Assembly (NCBI GenBank): GCA_900113425.1
Contig: FOZF01000001.1
Coordinates: 970,358-1,034,357, forward strand
DNA length: 64,000 nucleotides
DNA from: Stenotrophomonas maltophilia
Lineage (GTDB): Bacteria; Pseudomonadota; Gammaproteobacteria; Xanthomonadales; Xanthomonadaceae
Reading direction: 5' to 3'
Shown: piece by piece, positions 7,938 to 18,276 of the stretch
How positions within the stretch are numbered: position 1 is the first letter of the stretch
How the letters are laid out: each line of letters begins with the position of its first letter
Notes under the pieces: generated by a model
The model's input: the letters and a program-made list of their open reading frames with translations, nothing else
What the model was told of the DNA's origin: nothing
Databases searched by the model: none
Program-made: the position numbers and the translations under genes

Positions 7938-8805
7938 GGCGGCGTTTGCGCGCTGGCGCGACCGGATCGAAAGCCAGCTCGATGCAGCCCTGCCCTCGCC
8001 GGCCGATGCACCGCAGCGGCTGCACCAGGCCATGCGCCATTCTGTTCTCGGCGGTGGCAAGCGCATGCGTCCGCTGCTGGTCTATGCCACTGGCCAGTTG
8101 TTCGGCGCGCAACCGGAAAGGCTCGATGCGGCCGCGATGGCGGTGGAACTGATCCATGCCTATTCGCTGGTGCACGACGACCTGCCGGCAATGGACGACG
8201 ATGCACTGCGCCGTGGCAAACCCACCACCCACATCGCCTTCGACGAAGCCACCGCGATCCTGGCCGGCGACGCGCTGCAGACCCGCGCCTTCAGCCTGCT
8301 GGCCGATGCCCCCCTGCCGGCAACACTGCGCGTGGCCTGCCTGCAGGCGCTGGCGCACGCCTCCGGTGCCGCCGGCATGTGCGGCGGCCAGGCACTGGAT
8401 ATCGATGCCACCGGGCAGCAGCAGTCGCTGGCCGCGCTGACCCGGATGCATGCGCTCAAGACCGGCGCGCTGATCCGTGCCGCGGTGCGGATGGGTGCAT
8501 TGTGCGGCGATGCGCCGGAGCCGCAGCGGGTGCAGCTGGACGCATTCGCCGATGCACTCGGCCTGGCATTCCAGGTCCGCGATGACATCCTCGATGTCGA
8601 AGCCAGCTCCGAGCAGCTGGGCAAGACGGCAGGCAAGGACCAGGCGCAGGACAAGAGTACCTTCCCCGCCCTGCTCGGCATGGAGGGAGCGAAGGCGCAG
8701 CTGGGCGAACTGGCGGCCCGCATGCAGGCTGCTCTGGCGGGCTACCACGAAGAAGCCGATGCGCTGCGGGCGCTGGCCAGGCTTGCGGTGGAGCGCGATC
8801 ACTGA
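7927..8805 (+). CDS. ispA: Farnesyl diphosphate synthase (class I polyprenyl synthase)
   Basis: A 292-residue enzyme condensing isopentenyl diphosphate with dimethylallyl and geranyl diphosphates to make farnesyl diphosphate. The first Asp-rich motif is DDLPAMD (residues 84-90, with the two-residue insert typical of bacterial short-chain enzymes). The second is DDILD, in [11 protein letters not shown]. The GGGKRMRP substrate-binding motif is near residues 42-49. Its ATG lies inside the end of xseB, giving a coupled pair. In many proteobacteria dxs follows ispA; here the operon ends in a bidirectional terminator instead. Confidence 0.95.
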   Translation: MTAEAAFARWRDRIESQLDAALPSPADAPQRLHQAMRHSVLGGGKRMRPLLVYATGQLFGAQPERLDAAAMAVELIHAYSLVHDDLPAMDDDALRRGKPTTHIAFDEATAILAGDALQTRAFSLLADAPLPATLRVACLQALAHASGAAGMCGGQALDIDATGQQQSLAALTRMHALKTGALIRAAVRMGALCGDAPEPQRVQLDAFADALGLAFQVRDDILDVEASSEQLGKTAGKDQAQDKSTFPALLGMEGAKAQLGELAARMQAALAGYHEEADALRALARLAVERDH

Positions 8806-8819
8806 CGTGGTGCGCAACG

Positions 8820-8846
8820 AAAACGCCCGGCAATGCCGGGCGTTTT
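8820..8846. terminator. Bidirectional terminator between ispA and the DUF4870 gene
   Basis: A perfect 13-bp inverted repeat, AAAACGCCCGGCA / TGCCGGGCGTTTT, has A- and T-runs that serve both converging genes. Confidence 0.88.
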
Positions 8847-8867
8847 CATGTCCGCCTGCAGCCGGTT

Positions 8868-9242
8868 TTACTTGATCAGGCGCAATGCGAACGGGTAGCG
8901 ATAGGCTTCGCCGTTGTTGGCCTTGACCGCGGCAATGATGGAGAACACCAGGCTGACCAGTCCGACGATCGGCATCAGGATCGCGCCGATGACCACGATG
9001 GTCAGGATGATGCAGACCACCATCGCGATGGCCACGGTGATCTGGAAGTTCAGGGCCTCCTTGGCCTGGTCGGTGACGAAGGACTTGCCGGCGTCGTCCT
9101 TGTTGATCAGCCAGATGATCAGCGCGCCGATGAAGCCGGTGAAGATGCCCAGCAGGTGCGCGGCCAGGGCCATGGTGCGCTGGTCTGCCGGGACATCGGC
9201 GGTAACCGGCGGCGGCGGCGGGACGTTATCGAATTCACTCAC
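8868..9242 (-). CDS. DUF4870 domain membrane protein
   Basis: A 124-residue protein with a Pro-rich N-terminus (about residues 7-12) and three hydrophobic segments in the DUF4870 (Tic20-like) arrangement: LAAHLLGIFTGFIGALIIWL, a conserved FVTDQAKEALNFQITVAI stretch, then two closely spaced transmembrane helices. The GTG at 9242 is chosen because AAGGAG sits 7 nt upstream of it; an in-frame ATG at 9260 would place that ribosome site inside the coding region. Function is unknown; members are small polytopic inner-membrane proteins. Confidence 0.85.
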   Translation of the reverse strand: MSEFDNVPPPPPVTADVPADQRTMALAAHLLGIFTGFIGALIIWLINKDDAGKSFVTDQAKEALNFQITVAIAMVVCIILTIVVIGAILMPIVGLVSLVFSIIAAVKANNGEAYRYPFALRLIK

Positions 9243-9329
9243 GACAAAACTCCTTTTCATTGGGTGGTCTTGACCCACCGGCATCAGGCCGGTTGCGTCA
9301 GGCGGCCATAGCTTACGCCATCGACGCCA

Positions 9330-10697
9330 TCAATCATTACCGGCGATGGTCATCCGCCCCACCAGAATCGAACCGGTCCGGATGTGCGAGCGCGGATCGA
9401 CATCGCTGCCCACCGCTTCGATCGCCATGAACATCTCGCGCAGGTTGCCGGCAATGGTGATGCCGTCCACCGGGTACTGGATCTCCCCGTTCTCGACACG
9501 GAAGCCACCGGCCCCCCGCGAGTAGTCACCGGTCACGCCATTGACCCCCTGCCCCATCAGCTCGGTCACCAGCAGGCCGCTGCCCATCTGCCGGGCGATG
9601 TCTTCCAGCGGCCCGGCGTTGGCCGCCAGCTGCAGGTTGTGCACGCCGCCGGCATTGGCCGTGGTCTGCAGCCCCAGCTTGCGGGCCGAGTAGCTGCCCA
9701 GTACGTAGCGCTGCAGCACGCCATCGCGGACCAGTGCCGACGCGCGGGTCGCCACGCCATCGCCGTCGAAGGCGGCCGAGCGCAGGCCGCGGCGCAGGTG
9801 CGGCAGCTCCTCGATCTGCATCCAGTCCGGGAACAGTCGCTGGCCGGCGCTGTCCAGCAGGAAGCTGGCCTGGCGGTAAAGCGCGCCACCGGACACGGCC
9901 GACAGCAGATGGCCCACCAGACTGCGCGCCACTTCCGGGGCGAACAGCACCGGCATGCTGCCCGTGGCCAGCGAGCGCGGTTGCAGGCGGGCCACGGTAC
10001 GCGCGGCGGCCTGGCGGCCGACCTGGGCCGGATCTTCCAGGTCCTGCCTGGCCAGCGCGCTGGTGTACCAGCCGTCGCGCTGCATGCCATCGCCCTGGCC
10101 GGCGATCAGCGCACAGCCGATCGAATGATGGGTGCCGCGCTCACGGCCAATGAAGCCGTGCGAATTGGCGTACACCGACAGGCTCTGCGAGCTGGACACC
10201 GCCGCGCCATCGGAGTTGCGGATCTGCGCGTCGGCCTCGCGCCCGGCGGCCTCGCAGGCCAGCGCCAGGTCCACCGCCTCGTCGGCCTGCATGGCCCAGG
10301 GATGCCAGCCATCCAGCTCAGGAAAATCCTTGGCCATCAAGGCGGCATCGGCCAGTCCGGCGGCCGGGTCATCCTCGGTGTGGCGGGCGATCGCGCAGGC
10401 CTGCTCCACGGTGGCCGACAGGCTGGCCTCGTTCAGGTCGCCGGTACTGGCGCTGCCCTTGCGCTGGCCGAAGTACACGGTCACGGCAATGCCGCGGTCG
10501 CGGGTGGACTGCACGGTTTCCACTTCGCCGAGGCGCACATTGACCTCCAGGCCGCGGTCCTCGCTGCAGCTGACCTCGGCCTGGCTGGCCCCCAGCGCGC
10601 GGGCACGCTCGAGCAGCTGCTGGGAGAGGTCGGCCAGCCGTTCCAGGCGGGCCGGGCTGTCGTCGCCGACAACCACTTCAGGGGCGATCACGTTCAA
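9330..10697 (-). CDS. pmbA: Metalloprotease-like TldE/PmbA
   Basis: A 455-residue TldD/TldE-family protein. With TldD (11398-12843) it forms a heterodimeric cytoplasmic zinc protease that degrades unfolded peptides, first known for microcin B17 maturation and CcdA decay. TldE lacks the HExxxH zinc motif, and none is seen here. Conserved C-terminal glycine-rich segments (GVTGDYSRGAGGFRVENGEI, then GNLREMF) are present. The start is a TTG at 10697 preceded by AGGA 7 nt upstream; no ATG fits the N-terminus. It is divergent from darP, an adjacency also found in enterobacteria (pmbA-yjgA). Confidence 0.93.
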   Translation of the reverse strand: MNVIAPEVVVGDDSPARLERLADLSQQLLERARALGASQAEVSCSEDRGLEVNVRLGEVETVQSTRDRGIAVTVYFGQRKGSASTGDLNEASLSATVEQACAIARHTEDDPAAGLADAALMAKDFPELDGWHPWAMQADEAVDLALACEAAGREADAQIRNSDGAAVSSSQSLSVYANSHGFIGRERGTHHSIGCALIAGQGDGMQRDGWYTSALARQDLEDPAQVGRQAAARTVARLQPRSLATGSMPVLFAPEVARSLVGHLLSAVSGGALYRQASFLLDSAGQRLFPDWMQIEELPHLRRGLRSAAFDGDGVATRASALVRDGVLQRYVLGSYSARKLGLQTTANAGGVHNLQLAANAGPLEDIARQMGSGLLVTELMGQGVNGVTGDYSRGAGGFRVENGEIQYPVDGITIAGNLREMFMAIEAVGSDVDPRSHIRTGSILVGRMTIAGND

Positions 10698-10719
10698 TGC
10701 TTTATCCTGTACGGGTTGG

Positions 10720-10748
10720 GCCCGGCATCACGCCGGGCGACTTTTTTT
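10720..10748 (+). terminator. Terminator-like hairpin in the darP leader region
   Basis: GCCCGGC-ATCAC-GCCGGGC is followed by GAC and seven T residues, a canonical intrinsic terminator on the plus strand. It ends about 18 nt before the darP ATG. No plus-strand gene ends upstream, because pmbA is divergent. It may therefore attenuate darP transcripts or stop antisense transcription. Confidence 0.55.
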
Positions 10749-10765
10749 GAAAGCAGGTGTGGACG

Positions 10766-11356
10766 ATGCGCGGACGCGACGAAGAAACCGGTGAATTCCT
10801 TGACAAGAGCCGCAAGCAGAAGCGCGGCGAAGCCCTGGAAGTCCTGGCCCTGGGTGAGAAGCTGGTGTCGCTGACCCCAGCCCAGTTGGCCCGCCTGCCG
10901 ATTCCGGAGGACCTGCTGCCGCACATTGCCGAGTGCAAGCGCATCACGGCCCACATCGCCCACAAGCGGCAGCTGGCGTTCCTGGCCAAGCACATGCGCC
11001 GCGAGGAAGACGAAACCCTGGAGGCGATCCGCGATGCGCTGGACGCCAACAGCGAGACCTCGCGCCGCGAAGTGGCGATGATGCACCGCGTGGAAGACTG
11101 GCGCGAGCGCCTGCTGGACGACGGCGACAAGGCGCTGGCCGCGCTGCTGGACGAGTATCCGCAGGCGGATCGCCAGCAGCTGCGCACGCTGGTGCGCAAC
11201 GCCCAGTCCGAGAAGGCGAAGAACAAGCCGCCGCGCGCCTACCGCGAGATCTACCAGGTGCTGCGCGGGCTGATGCTGCCGGCCGCGCTTGGCCTGAAGG
11301 GCGCCACCGGCGACGACACCGGCGCCGATCTGGACGACGCGACCGACGAGGACTGA
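10766..11356 (+). CDS. darP: Ribosome biogenesis protein DarP (YjgA, DUF615)
   Basis: A 196-residue protein of the DUF615/YjgA family, which associates with immature 50S subunits and helps late assembly around the peptidyl-transferase centre. It has the charged N-terminus ([23 protein letters not shown]), the central [32 protein letters not shown] block and the C-terminal [17 protein letters not shown] motif. The ATG at 10766 has AGCAGG 8-9 nt upstream; a GTG at 10757 would add three residues. A T-run terminator-like hairpin lies just upstream. It converges on tldD. Confidence 0.93.
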   Translation: MRGRDEETGEFLDKSRKQKRGEALEVLALGEKLVSLTPAQLARLPIPEDLLPHIAECKRITAHIAHKRQLAFLAKHMRREEDETLEAIRDALDANSETSRREVAMMHRVEDWRERLLDDGDKALAALLDEYPQADRQQLRTLVRNAQSEKAKNKPPRAYREIYQVLRGLMLPAALGLKGATGDDTGADLDDATDED

Positions 11357-11397
11357 GTCCCCGCCGGCCGCGATGCTGGCCGGGGCCCTCGCCATGT

Positions 11398-12843
11398 TCA
11401 GGCCTGGGTGCCGCCGACGGTCAGGCCCTCGATCAGCAGCGAGGGTTGGCCGACACCCACCGGCACGCTCTGCCCGTCCTTGCCGCAGATGCCCACACCC
11501 TCGTCCAGGGCCAGGTCGTTGCCGACCATGCGCACCTTCTGCATGGTTTCCGGGCCGTTGCCGATCAGGGTCGCGCCCTTCACCGGCGTGGTGATGCGGC
11601 CATCCTCGATCAGATAGGCCTCGGTGGCCGAGAACACATACTTGCCACTGGTGATGTCGACCTGGCCACCGCCGAAGTTGACCGCGTACAGCCCCTTCTT
11701 CACCGAGCGGATCATCTCCTGCGGATCGTGCTGGCCGGCACGCATGTAGGTATTGGTCATCCGCGGCATGGTCAGGTGCGCGAACGACTCGCGGCGCGCG
11801 TTGCCGGTCGGTGCCATGCCCATCAGCCGTGCATTGAGGCTGTCCTGCATGTAGCCGACCAGGATGCCGTCCTCGATCAAGGTCGTGCACTGGGTCGGAT
11901 GGCCTTCATCATCCACGTTCAGCGAGCCGCGACGACCGTCCAGGGTGCCGTCATCGACGATCGTCACCCCCGGGGCCGCCACGCGCTCGCCGATGCGACC
12001 GGCATAGACGCTGGTGCCCTTGCGGTTGAAGTCGCCCTCCAGCCCATGGCCGACCGCTTCATGCAGCAGCACACCAGGCCAGCCCGGGCCGAGCACCACC
12101 GGCATCACACCGGCCGGCGCCGGCACCGCGTCCAGGTTCACCAGCGCCTGGCGCAGCGCCTCGCGGGCGAACGCTTCCGGCCGGCCATCGGCGAACAGTT
12201 CTTCGTAGCCATAACGGCCACCACCGCCGGCATAGCCGGACTCGCGGCGACCGTTCTGCTCGACGATCACCTGCACGTTCAAGCGCACCAAGGGGCGGAC
12301 GTCGGCGCCCAGCACGCCGTCGCTGCGCGCGATGAGCACGGTGTCAACGCCACCGGAAAGGCTGACCATCACCTGCTTCACCCGCGGGTCGGCGGCACGC
12401 AGATAGCCATCCAGGCGCTTGAGCACTTCAACCTTGGCCTCGTTGCCGAGCCCATCGATCGGATCCAGCGCCGGATACAGCGCGCGTGCATTGCCACGCA
12501 GCAGCGAGCGGCCCGCCTGGGCACCGCCCTCGCGCGAAATCGCGCGCGCCGACTGCGCCGCCGCCAGCAGCGCATCGGCATGGATGTCATCGGAATAGGC
12601 GAAGCCGGTTTTCTCGCCGGCAATGGCACGCACGCCGACCCCCTGCTCGATGGAGTGGGCACCGTCCTTGACGATGCCGTCTTCCACCCTCCAGCTCTCA
12701 CGCCGGGCGTGCTGGAAATAGAGGTCGCCAAAATCGACACCGGGGCCGAGCAACTGGCCGAAGGTGCGCTCCAATCCAGCGGTATCCAGGCCGCCGGGGC
12801 GCAGCAGGCGGTCTTGGGCAAGCGTCAGGGCGATATCAGTCAT
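11398..12843 (-). CDS. tldD: Metalloprotease TldD
   Basis: A 481-residue catalytic partner of TldE. The zinc-binding HEAVGH (HExxxH) motif with the downstream [16 protein letters not shown] segment lies about 55% along the chain. The C-terminal [22 protein letters not shown] motif is typical. The dimer cleaves unstructured peptides in the cytoplasm. It is the last gene of the maf-rng-yhdP-tldD cluster, an order conserved with E. coli yhdE-rng-yhdP-tldD. The ATG at 12843 is chosen; the frame extends 12 codons upstream without family support. Confidence 0.95.
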   Translation of the reverse strand: MTDIALTLAQDRLLRPGGLDTAGLERTFGQLLGPGVDFGDLYFQHARRESWRVEDGIVKDGAHSIEQGVGVRAIAGEKTGFAYSDDIHADALLAAAQSARAISREGGAQAGRSLLRGNARALYPALDPIDGLGNEAKVEVLKRLDGYLRAADPRVKQVMVSLSGGVDTVLIARSDGVLGADVRPLVRLNVQVIVEQNGRRESGYAGGGGRYGYEELFADGRPEAFAREALRQALVNLDAVPAPAGVMPVVLGPGWPGVLLHEAVGHGLEGDFNRKGTSVYAGRIGERVAAPGVTIVDDGTLDGRRGSLNVDDEGHPTQCTTLIEDGILVGYMQDSLNARLMGMAPTGNARRESFAHLTMPRMTNTYMRAGQHDPQEMIRSVKKGLYAVNFGGGQVDITSGKYVFSATEAYLIEDGRITTPVKGATLIGNGPETMQKVRMVGNDLALDEGVGICGKDGQSVPVGVGQPSLLIEGLTVGGTQA

Positions 12844-12903
12844 GGGTCTCGATCTGGGGATGCAGGGGCACTCAGGCAAGCCCCGGGGAATGGGAGGCCG
12901 CGC

Positions 12904-15900
12904 TCAGCGCGACCGCGGCAGGTCGGTCACGGCCGGTGGAAGGGCCGGCGCGGGTACGGGAGCCGGCGGGGTCCGTTCGCGGCTGCGTTCGATCACCTCC
13001 ACCTTCGGCTCCTTCCAGGGACCGGTCACCTTGTAGGTACGGGCGCCGATCTCGCCCAGCGGCTTGGACAACACCGCATTGGTCGCCGCCCCCAGCGCAG
13101 CCCCGACCGGGCCGCCGGCCACTGCGCCGACCACGGTCAGCAGATTGCCGGCACGCGGATTGACATCGATGGTCTGGTCGAACTGCTGCTGGCGCAGGTC
13201 GGCCTGGCCGCGGATGGTGATGTTCGCCGCAGGCCCTTCAATCAGCACCTTGTCGGTGCGGGCCACGCCCTGGCCGAACTGCAGGCTGCCCTCGATCTGG
13301 TTGAACGCGAAGCCCTTGGAGAAGAAATCACGGAAGTCGAACATCAGCCGCCGCGGCAGCTGGGCCACGCTGAGCAGACCCAGCACGCGACCGGCACCGG
13401 GGTCCAGTTCCAGCAGCTGACCGTTGCGCGCATGGATATCCAGCTGGCCCTGCAGATTGCCCAGCTGGAAGTCCGACGGCCCGCCATTCCACGACGCCTG
13501 CAGCTGCGCCTGGCCGGCGCCGCCACGCAGCTGGCCAGCGTAGTCGAGATTCTGCATCAGCGCGCCGAGATCCTCGCTGCGCACCTGCGCGTTCAGCTCG
13601 GTGCGGGCACCGCTGCTGCTGCCCAGCCAGCGGCCGGTGATGTCGATCTCCTGGTCGGGCGCGCGGAAGCGCAGTGCCTGCACCTCCAGGCCGTTGCCCC
13701 GTGGGCGGGTGCGCAGCACGGCCTGGCCGAGCGCCACCTTGCCGAACTTCAGGTCGGCGATGTCCAGCGCGAACGGCGGCAGTTTGGCCGGATCCATGTC
13801 GTTGGCCCCGGCCTGCACCCGGGCCGGTGCCGCTGGCGCACCGGACGCGGCCGGCGGTGACTGCCAGTACACCCGGTCGAGCTGGCCACTGATGGTGCCG
13901 CCCTCGGCATTGGGCACGCTCAGGCGGCCGGCCAGCGAAGGGCCGTCCAGGCGCACATCCAGCGCCTGCGCGCCCGGACGCAGTTGCAGGCGGGTCTGCT
14001 CGAACACCCCTCCGATCAGCATCAAGCGGCCGACCTGCACGTCGATCGCCCGCAACGGCATCGGATCGCCGTCACCGTCGCCGCCGCGGGCAAGGCCGAT
14101 CCACTCCAACGCGTCCAGGGTCGGGCTGTGACCGTTCACCGACAGCCCGCTGGGAGGCGGCTCGCGGTCGACCTGGCCACTGCCGAGGGTCACCTGCACG
14201 CCGGTCTGATTGTTGTGGCTGCGCGCGGCCAGGGCCAGGCGCTGGCCAAACGCCACGTCGATACGGCCATCCCCCATCGGCAGCTGCGCGGTCACGGTGG
14301 TGGCCAGTGGCTCGTCGGCGGGCTTGTCCAGCGGGGCGGGAAGATCCAGGCGCGTGCCTGCCAGATCCGAGCGCAGGCGCAGTTCGCTGGGAGGAGCGGG
14401 CGCACCTGGGGCGACCTTCGGCAGGTTGACGGCGATGGTCCAGGGCGAGGTACCGGTGATGTAGGGCTTGAGCCAAGCCATTTCCGGCGCGCGGTCAATC
14501 AGCACGCCTGCGTCAAGGCGCGCAGAAAGCTCCGACTCGAAAGCCAGCTTCGGGTCACGCACGAACCCACCCGCGCGCAGGCTCAGTTGGCCGTCCTGGC
14601 CCAGATGGCGCACCGCCAGTTGCTCGGCGGCAAAACCACCGTTGCCGTAGCGAGCCAGCCCGCGCATGTTGTCGAATTCCAGCGCGAAGCGCTTCTCCAC
14701 CAGCTTCACGCCGGCCAGATCGACCGTGCCCTGCAGGTGACCTCCCCCCTCGTCGGCATGCAGCGGCTGCAGCAGGTCGAAGGTCACCTGCGCCGGACCG
14801 GAGGCGGTCAGGTTGTCCAGCGTTTCGCCGTATTCCTGGTGCAACGGGCTCCGCCGCAGCAGCGCCAGCAGCTTTCCGGCTTCGCTGCGGGTATCGGCAC
14901 GCACGTACAGCGGCTGCTGGCCGAAATCCTTGATGCCGGCCTCGAAGTGCTGCACCGGCACGCCGGCCAGGTCACCGCGCCCCTGCATGTGGAAGCCAGG
15001 ACCGATGAAGGCGATGTCGGCATCAACCTGGCTCATCAGCGGCCAGTCGCGCTGGAAGCGGATGTCGCCGCGGGTGATATGGCCGGTGGCCTCGAACCGT
15101 CCGTCGTTGTTGTCGAAGGGCCAGTCGTCGAGGTCACCGGTGACCAGGCCGATACCCTCACGCACCTGGCCGCCGGCCAGCGCCATGTCCAGCCAGTCGG
15201 TGGCTCCCTTGCTCATCTTTGAATGGATCCAGAAGCGCTTGGCGGCCGTCATCGGTACATCGTCCAGCTTGGCTGCCAGCTGCAGCCACGGACGCGTGCC
15301 ATTGCCCTGGAACCAGACACCGCCGCGCAGATCGGCTGCGTAATCCGTGCCTTCCACGCGCACGGCGGCCGTGCCGATGCGCCAGCCGCCGCCTTCGTCG
15401 CGCCACCCCACCACCTGGCCCGCCAAGTGCAGGTCATGGCGCACGCCAAAGCCGGTCGGCCAATCGAACTGAAGCTCGCGCTGCGGCTGCAGCTGCAGGC
15501 TGAAGCCATCGGCGTCGCCTTCGAAATGGCCGCCCAGCCCACGCAGGCCAGGTGCATCGCCGACGCTGGCAAAACCCAGCGACTGCAACTCGCCCTGGGC
15601 CCACAACGGACCGTTGCGCGTGCCGGCCAGCTGCAGTTCACGCAGATCCAGCTGCGGCTTTGACAGGAACAGCCAGCGCCGCAGGCCAGGGCCCAGGCGG
15701 TCACTCAGCGCCAGCGCACGCAGCGCGGTGCCGGCCTGCACCGTCCCGCTGCGGATGCGCAGCTGCGTGCCGACCTGCAGTTGCAGTCCATCAAGCTGCT
15801 GCGCGCCGGTGTCGTCCACCAGCCGCAGGCGCGGTACCTGCATCGCCCATCCGTCCGCCTGCCGCTGCCAGCGCAGCAGCGCCTGCATGCGCTGCAGCTG

Positions 15901-16758
15901 CAGCCGGGGCACTGCCAGCCCCGGCATCGGTGCACCGTCGATGCGCAGATCCCGCAGATCCGAATCGGTGGTCAGCGCCACGGGGACGAAGTCGCGCAGG
16001 GTCAGCCACACATTGAGTTCGCCGCGTCCTTCACGCAGGCGCACGCCCCCGGCCGCCAGCAACGGCGACCAGGCGCGGAAATCGATGGGATCGGCGCCCA
16101 GCCATGCCTCGCCGTCGCCACGCACACGGTCCACATCCAGCACGGCGGTCAGCGGCAGTGCGTCGGTCTGGGCCCAGGCCCGCACGCCTACCCGCAGGCG
16201 GTCGCCATTGACGCGCAGGCGCAGATCGACGCGCGGCAATACGGTGTCGATGCCGAGTGCCGGGGCCTGCACGCCCAGCCGGCCGCCGATCACCTGCAGC
16301 TCGCCCAGGCGGCGCAGCGCCTCCAGCGGGTCACCCCCGCTGCTGGGCTGCGGCAGGCCACGCACCGACCAGCGACCGTCCTCGCTCTGCTGCAGATCCA
16401 GCGAAAGGCCGCGCAGGCGCAGCTCGGTCAACGAACGGCCCGGCAGCAGCCCGCTGTACATCGACACCAGGATTTCAGCCTCGCCGACCGCCAGGCCCTG
16501 CCCGGCGCCGATGCGCAGGCCCTTCAGCTGCAGCAGCGGGCCACGACGGGTCCACGCCGTGTCCAGCTGGTCGAAACGGACCGGCTGGCCTGCGCGCTCG
16601 CTCAACCAGGCGGCGATCCTGTCGGGGTGTCGCTCGGCCAGCGGCAGCAGTTGGCTGAAGGTGCCGACCAGCAGCGCCAGCCCGACCAGGGCCACCGCAC
16701 AGGCAGCAATGAGATGACGGCGGATCCTTCGCAGTCGCAGGCGCGGCGGCGCGCTCAT
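12904..16758 (-). CDS. yhdP: YhdP family AsmA-like phospholipid transport protein
   Basis: A 1284-residue giant with an N-terminal membrane anchor (about residues 14-36) and a long periplasmic body rich in beta structure, matching YhdP/TIGR02099 (E. coli YhdP is 1266 residues). YhdP, TamB and YdbH are bridge-like proteins that carry phospholipids between inner and outer membranes. The C-terminal AsmA-like region includes a DFRDFFSKGFAFNQIEGSL block and the segment VGAVAGGPVGAALGAATNAVLSKP (in parts). It lies 30 nt downstream of rng and is part of the same minus-strand operon. The N-terminus starts MSAPPRLRLRRIRRH, typical of a positive-inside anchor. Confidence 0.93.
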   Translation of the reverse strand: MSAPPRLRLRRIRRHLIAACAVALVGLALLVGTFSQLLPLAERHPDRIAAWLSERAGQPVRFDQLDTAWTRRGPLLQLKGLRIGAGQGLAVGEAEILVSMYSGLLPGRSLTELRLRGLSLDLQQSEDGRWSVRGLPQPSSGGDPLEALRRLGELQVIGGRLGVQAPALGIDTVLPRVDLRLRVNGDRLRVGVRAWAQTDALPLTAVLDVDRVRGDGEAWLGADPIDFRAWSPLLAAGGVRLREGRGELNVWLTLRDFVPVALTTDSDLRDLRIDGAPMPGLAVPRLQLQRMQALLRWQRQADGWAMQVPRLRLVDDTGAQQLDGLQLQVGTQLRIRSGTVQAGTALRALALSDRLGPGLRRWLFLSKPQLDLRELQLAGTRNGPLWAQGELQSLGFASVGDAPGLRGLGGHFEGDADGFSLQLQPQRELQFDWPTGFGVRHDLHLAGQVVGWRDEGGGWRIGTAAVRVEGTDYAADLRGGVWFQGNGTRPWLQLAAKLDDVPMTAAKRFWIHSKMSKGATDWLDMALAGGQVREGIGLVTGDLDDWPFDNNDGRFEATGHITRGDIRFQRDWPLMSQVDADIAFIGPGFHMQGRGDLAGVPVQHFEAGIKDFGQQPLYVRADTRSEAGKLLALLRRSPLHQEYGETLDNLTASGPAQVTFDLLQPLHADEGGGHLQGTVDLAGVKLVEKRFALEFDNMRGLARYGNGGFAAEQLAVRHLGQDGQLSLRAGGFVRDPKLAFESELSARLDAGVLIDRAPEMAWLKPYITGTSPWTIAVNLPKVAPGAPAPPSELRLRSDLAGTRLDLPAPLDKPADEPLATTVTAQLPMGDGRIDVAFGQRLALAARSHNNQTGVQVTLGSGQVDREPPPSGLSVNGHSPTLDALEWIGLARGGDGDGDPMPLRAIDVQVGRLMLIGGVFEQTRLQLRPGAQALDVRLDGPSLAGRLSVPNAEGGTISGQLDRVYWQSPPAASGAPAAPARVQAGANDMDPAKLPPFALDIADLKFGKVALGQAVLRTRPRGNGLEVQALRFRAPDQEIDITGRWLGSSSGARTELNAQVRSEDLGALMQNLDYAGQLRGGAGQAQLQASWNGGPSDFQLGNLQGQLDIHARNGQLLELDPGAGRVLGLLSVAQLPRRLMFDFRDFFSKGFAFNQIEGSLQFGQGVARTDKVLIEGPAANITIRGQADLRQQQFDQTIDVNPRAGNLLTVVGAVAGGPVGAALGAATNAVLSKPLGEIGARTYKVTGPWKEPKVEVIERSRERTPPAPVPAPALPPAVTDLPRSR

Positions 16759-16788
16759 CGGCCGCCGCCGACCTTCGGCCGGCGTGGA

Positions 16789-18276
16789 TCAGAGCAGAAC
16801 AACATCGAACTGCTCCTGCAGGTACTGCTCATCCGCCTGGAAGCGGATGCTCTTGCCGAGGAATTCTTCCAGCTCGGCCACCGCCGCGGATTCCTCATCG
16901 GTGATGCGCGCCACCACCTTGGTCGACGCGATCACCAGCAGGCGCGCGGCATCGAACTGGCGCACCGCGCGGGTGATCTCGCGGAAGATCTCGTAGGTGA
17001 CCGTTTCGGTGGTCTTGATGGTGCCACGACCGCTGCACTGCGGGCAGGTCTCCGACAGCTGGCGCTCCAGGCTTTCGACCGTGCGCTTGCGGGTCATCTC
17101 CACCAGGCCCAGCGGCGAGAAATCGTAGACCGTGGTCTTGGCATGATCCCGCGCCAGCGCCTTTTCCAGGGTCCGCAGCACCTGGCGGCGGTGCTCGGCA
17201 TCATCCATGTCGATGAAGTCGATGATGATGATGCCGCCGAGATTGCGCAGGCGCAGCTGCCTGGCCACGGCCTGCGCCGCCTCCAGGTTGGTGCGGAACA
17301 CCGTCTCCTCCAGATTGCGCTGGCCCAGGAACGACCCGGTGTTGACGTCGATGGTGGTCATCGCTTCGGTCTGGTCGATCACCAGGTAGCCACCGGACTT
17401 CAGCGGCACCTGCTTGTCCAGCGCGCGGCCGATCTCGTCCTCCACGCCGAACATGTCGAAGATCGGGCGATCGCCGGAGTACAGCTCCAGCTTCTCGGCC
17501 AGCACCGGCATGTACTTGGCCACGAACGCCTGCAGCTGCGCGAACGTTTCCTTGGAATCGACCTTCACCTTGTCCACGTCCTTGCGGATCAGGTCGCGCA
17601 CCGACCGCAGCGGCAGGCTCAGGTCTTCGTAGATCACGCTGCAGGGGGTGGCGTCGCGGCCGCGGCGCTCCACCACGTTCCAGACCCGCGACAGGTAGGC
17701 GATGTCCTCGGCGATGGCTTCGGCCGGCTGCCCTTCGGCATTGGTGCGCACGATGTAGCCGTAGCCGCCGTGCTGTGCCGACAACTCGGTCACCAGCGCC
17801 TTCAGGCGCGCGCGCTCGGCCTCGTCCTCGATGCGCGCGGACACGCCCACCACTTTCGATTGCGGCAGCAGCACCATGTAGCGCGACGGGATGCTGATCT
17901 GCGTGGTCAGCCGCGCGCCCTTGGTGCCGATGGGATCCTTCACCACCTGCACCACGATGTCCTGGCCGTCGCGCAGCAGCTCGACGATCGGCACGCTGGC
18001 CGGCGGTGGCAGCGTGGTGTTCTCGGTGTCGGCACTGGCCACCGGCGCCGGCCGTACCACGTCGTTGGCATGCAGGAATGCAGCGCGCTCGAGGCCGACC
18101 TCGACGAAGGCGGCCTGCATGCCCGGCATCACCCGCTGCACCTTGCCCTTGTAGATGTTGCCGACCACACCCCGGCGCCAGCCGCGCTCGATGTGCAGTT
18201 CCTGCAGCATGCCATTCTCGATCACCGCGACCCGGGTCTCGCGTGGGGTCACATTGACCAGGATTTCCTCAGACAT
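16789..18276 (-). CDS. rng: Ribonuclease G
   Basis: A 495-residue endoribonuclease that trims the 5' end of 16S rRNA and cleaves some mRNAs at 5'-monophosphate AU-rich sites. The S1 domain is near residues 35-120. The catalytic Asp motifs IDVNTG and IIIIDFIDM and the zinc-link CPQCSGRG are all present. The length matches RNase G and lacks the long RNase E scaffold. The ATG at 18276 has GGGAGG upstream (inside the end of maf) and overlaps maf by 8 nt, so the two are translationally coupled. Confidence 0.96.
   Translation of the reverse strand: MSEEILVNVTPRETRVAVIENGMLQELHIERGWRRGVVGNIYKGKVQRVMPGMQAAFVEVGLERAAFLHANDVVRPAPVASADTENTTLPPPASVPIVELLRDGQDIVVQVVKDPIGTKGARLTTQISIPSRYMVLLPQSKVVGVSARIEDEAERARLKALVTELSAQHGGYGYIVRTNAEGQPAEAIAEDIAYLSRVWNVVERRGRDATPCSVIYEDLSLPLRSVRDLIRKDVDKVKVDSKETFAQLQAFVAKYMPVLAEKLELYSGDRPIFDMFGVEDEIGRALDKQVPLKSGGYLVIDQTEAMTTIDVNTGSFLGQRNLEETVFRTNLEAAQAVARQLRLRNLGGIIIIDFIDMDDAEHRRQVLRTLEKALARDHAKTTVYDFSPLGLVEMTRKRTVESLERQLSETCPQCSGRGTIKTTETVTYEIFREITRAVRQFDAARLLVIASTKVVARITDEESAAVAELEEFLGKSIRFQADEQYLQEQFDVVLL

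Noticed and set aside
10933..13860. Plus-strand open frame of 975 codons crossing darP, tldD and yhdP
   Set aside because: It crosses three genes in wrong frame or strand and has no recognisable domain.
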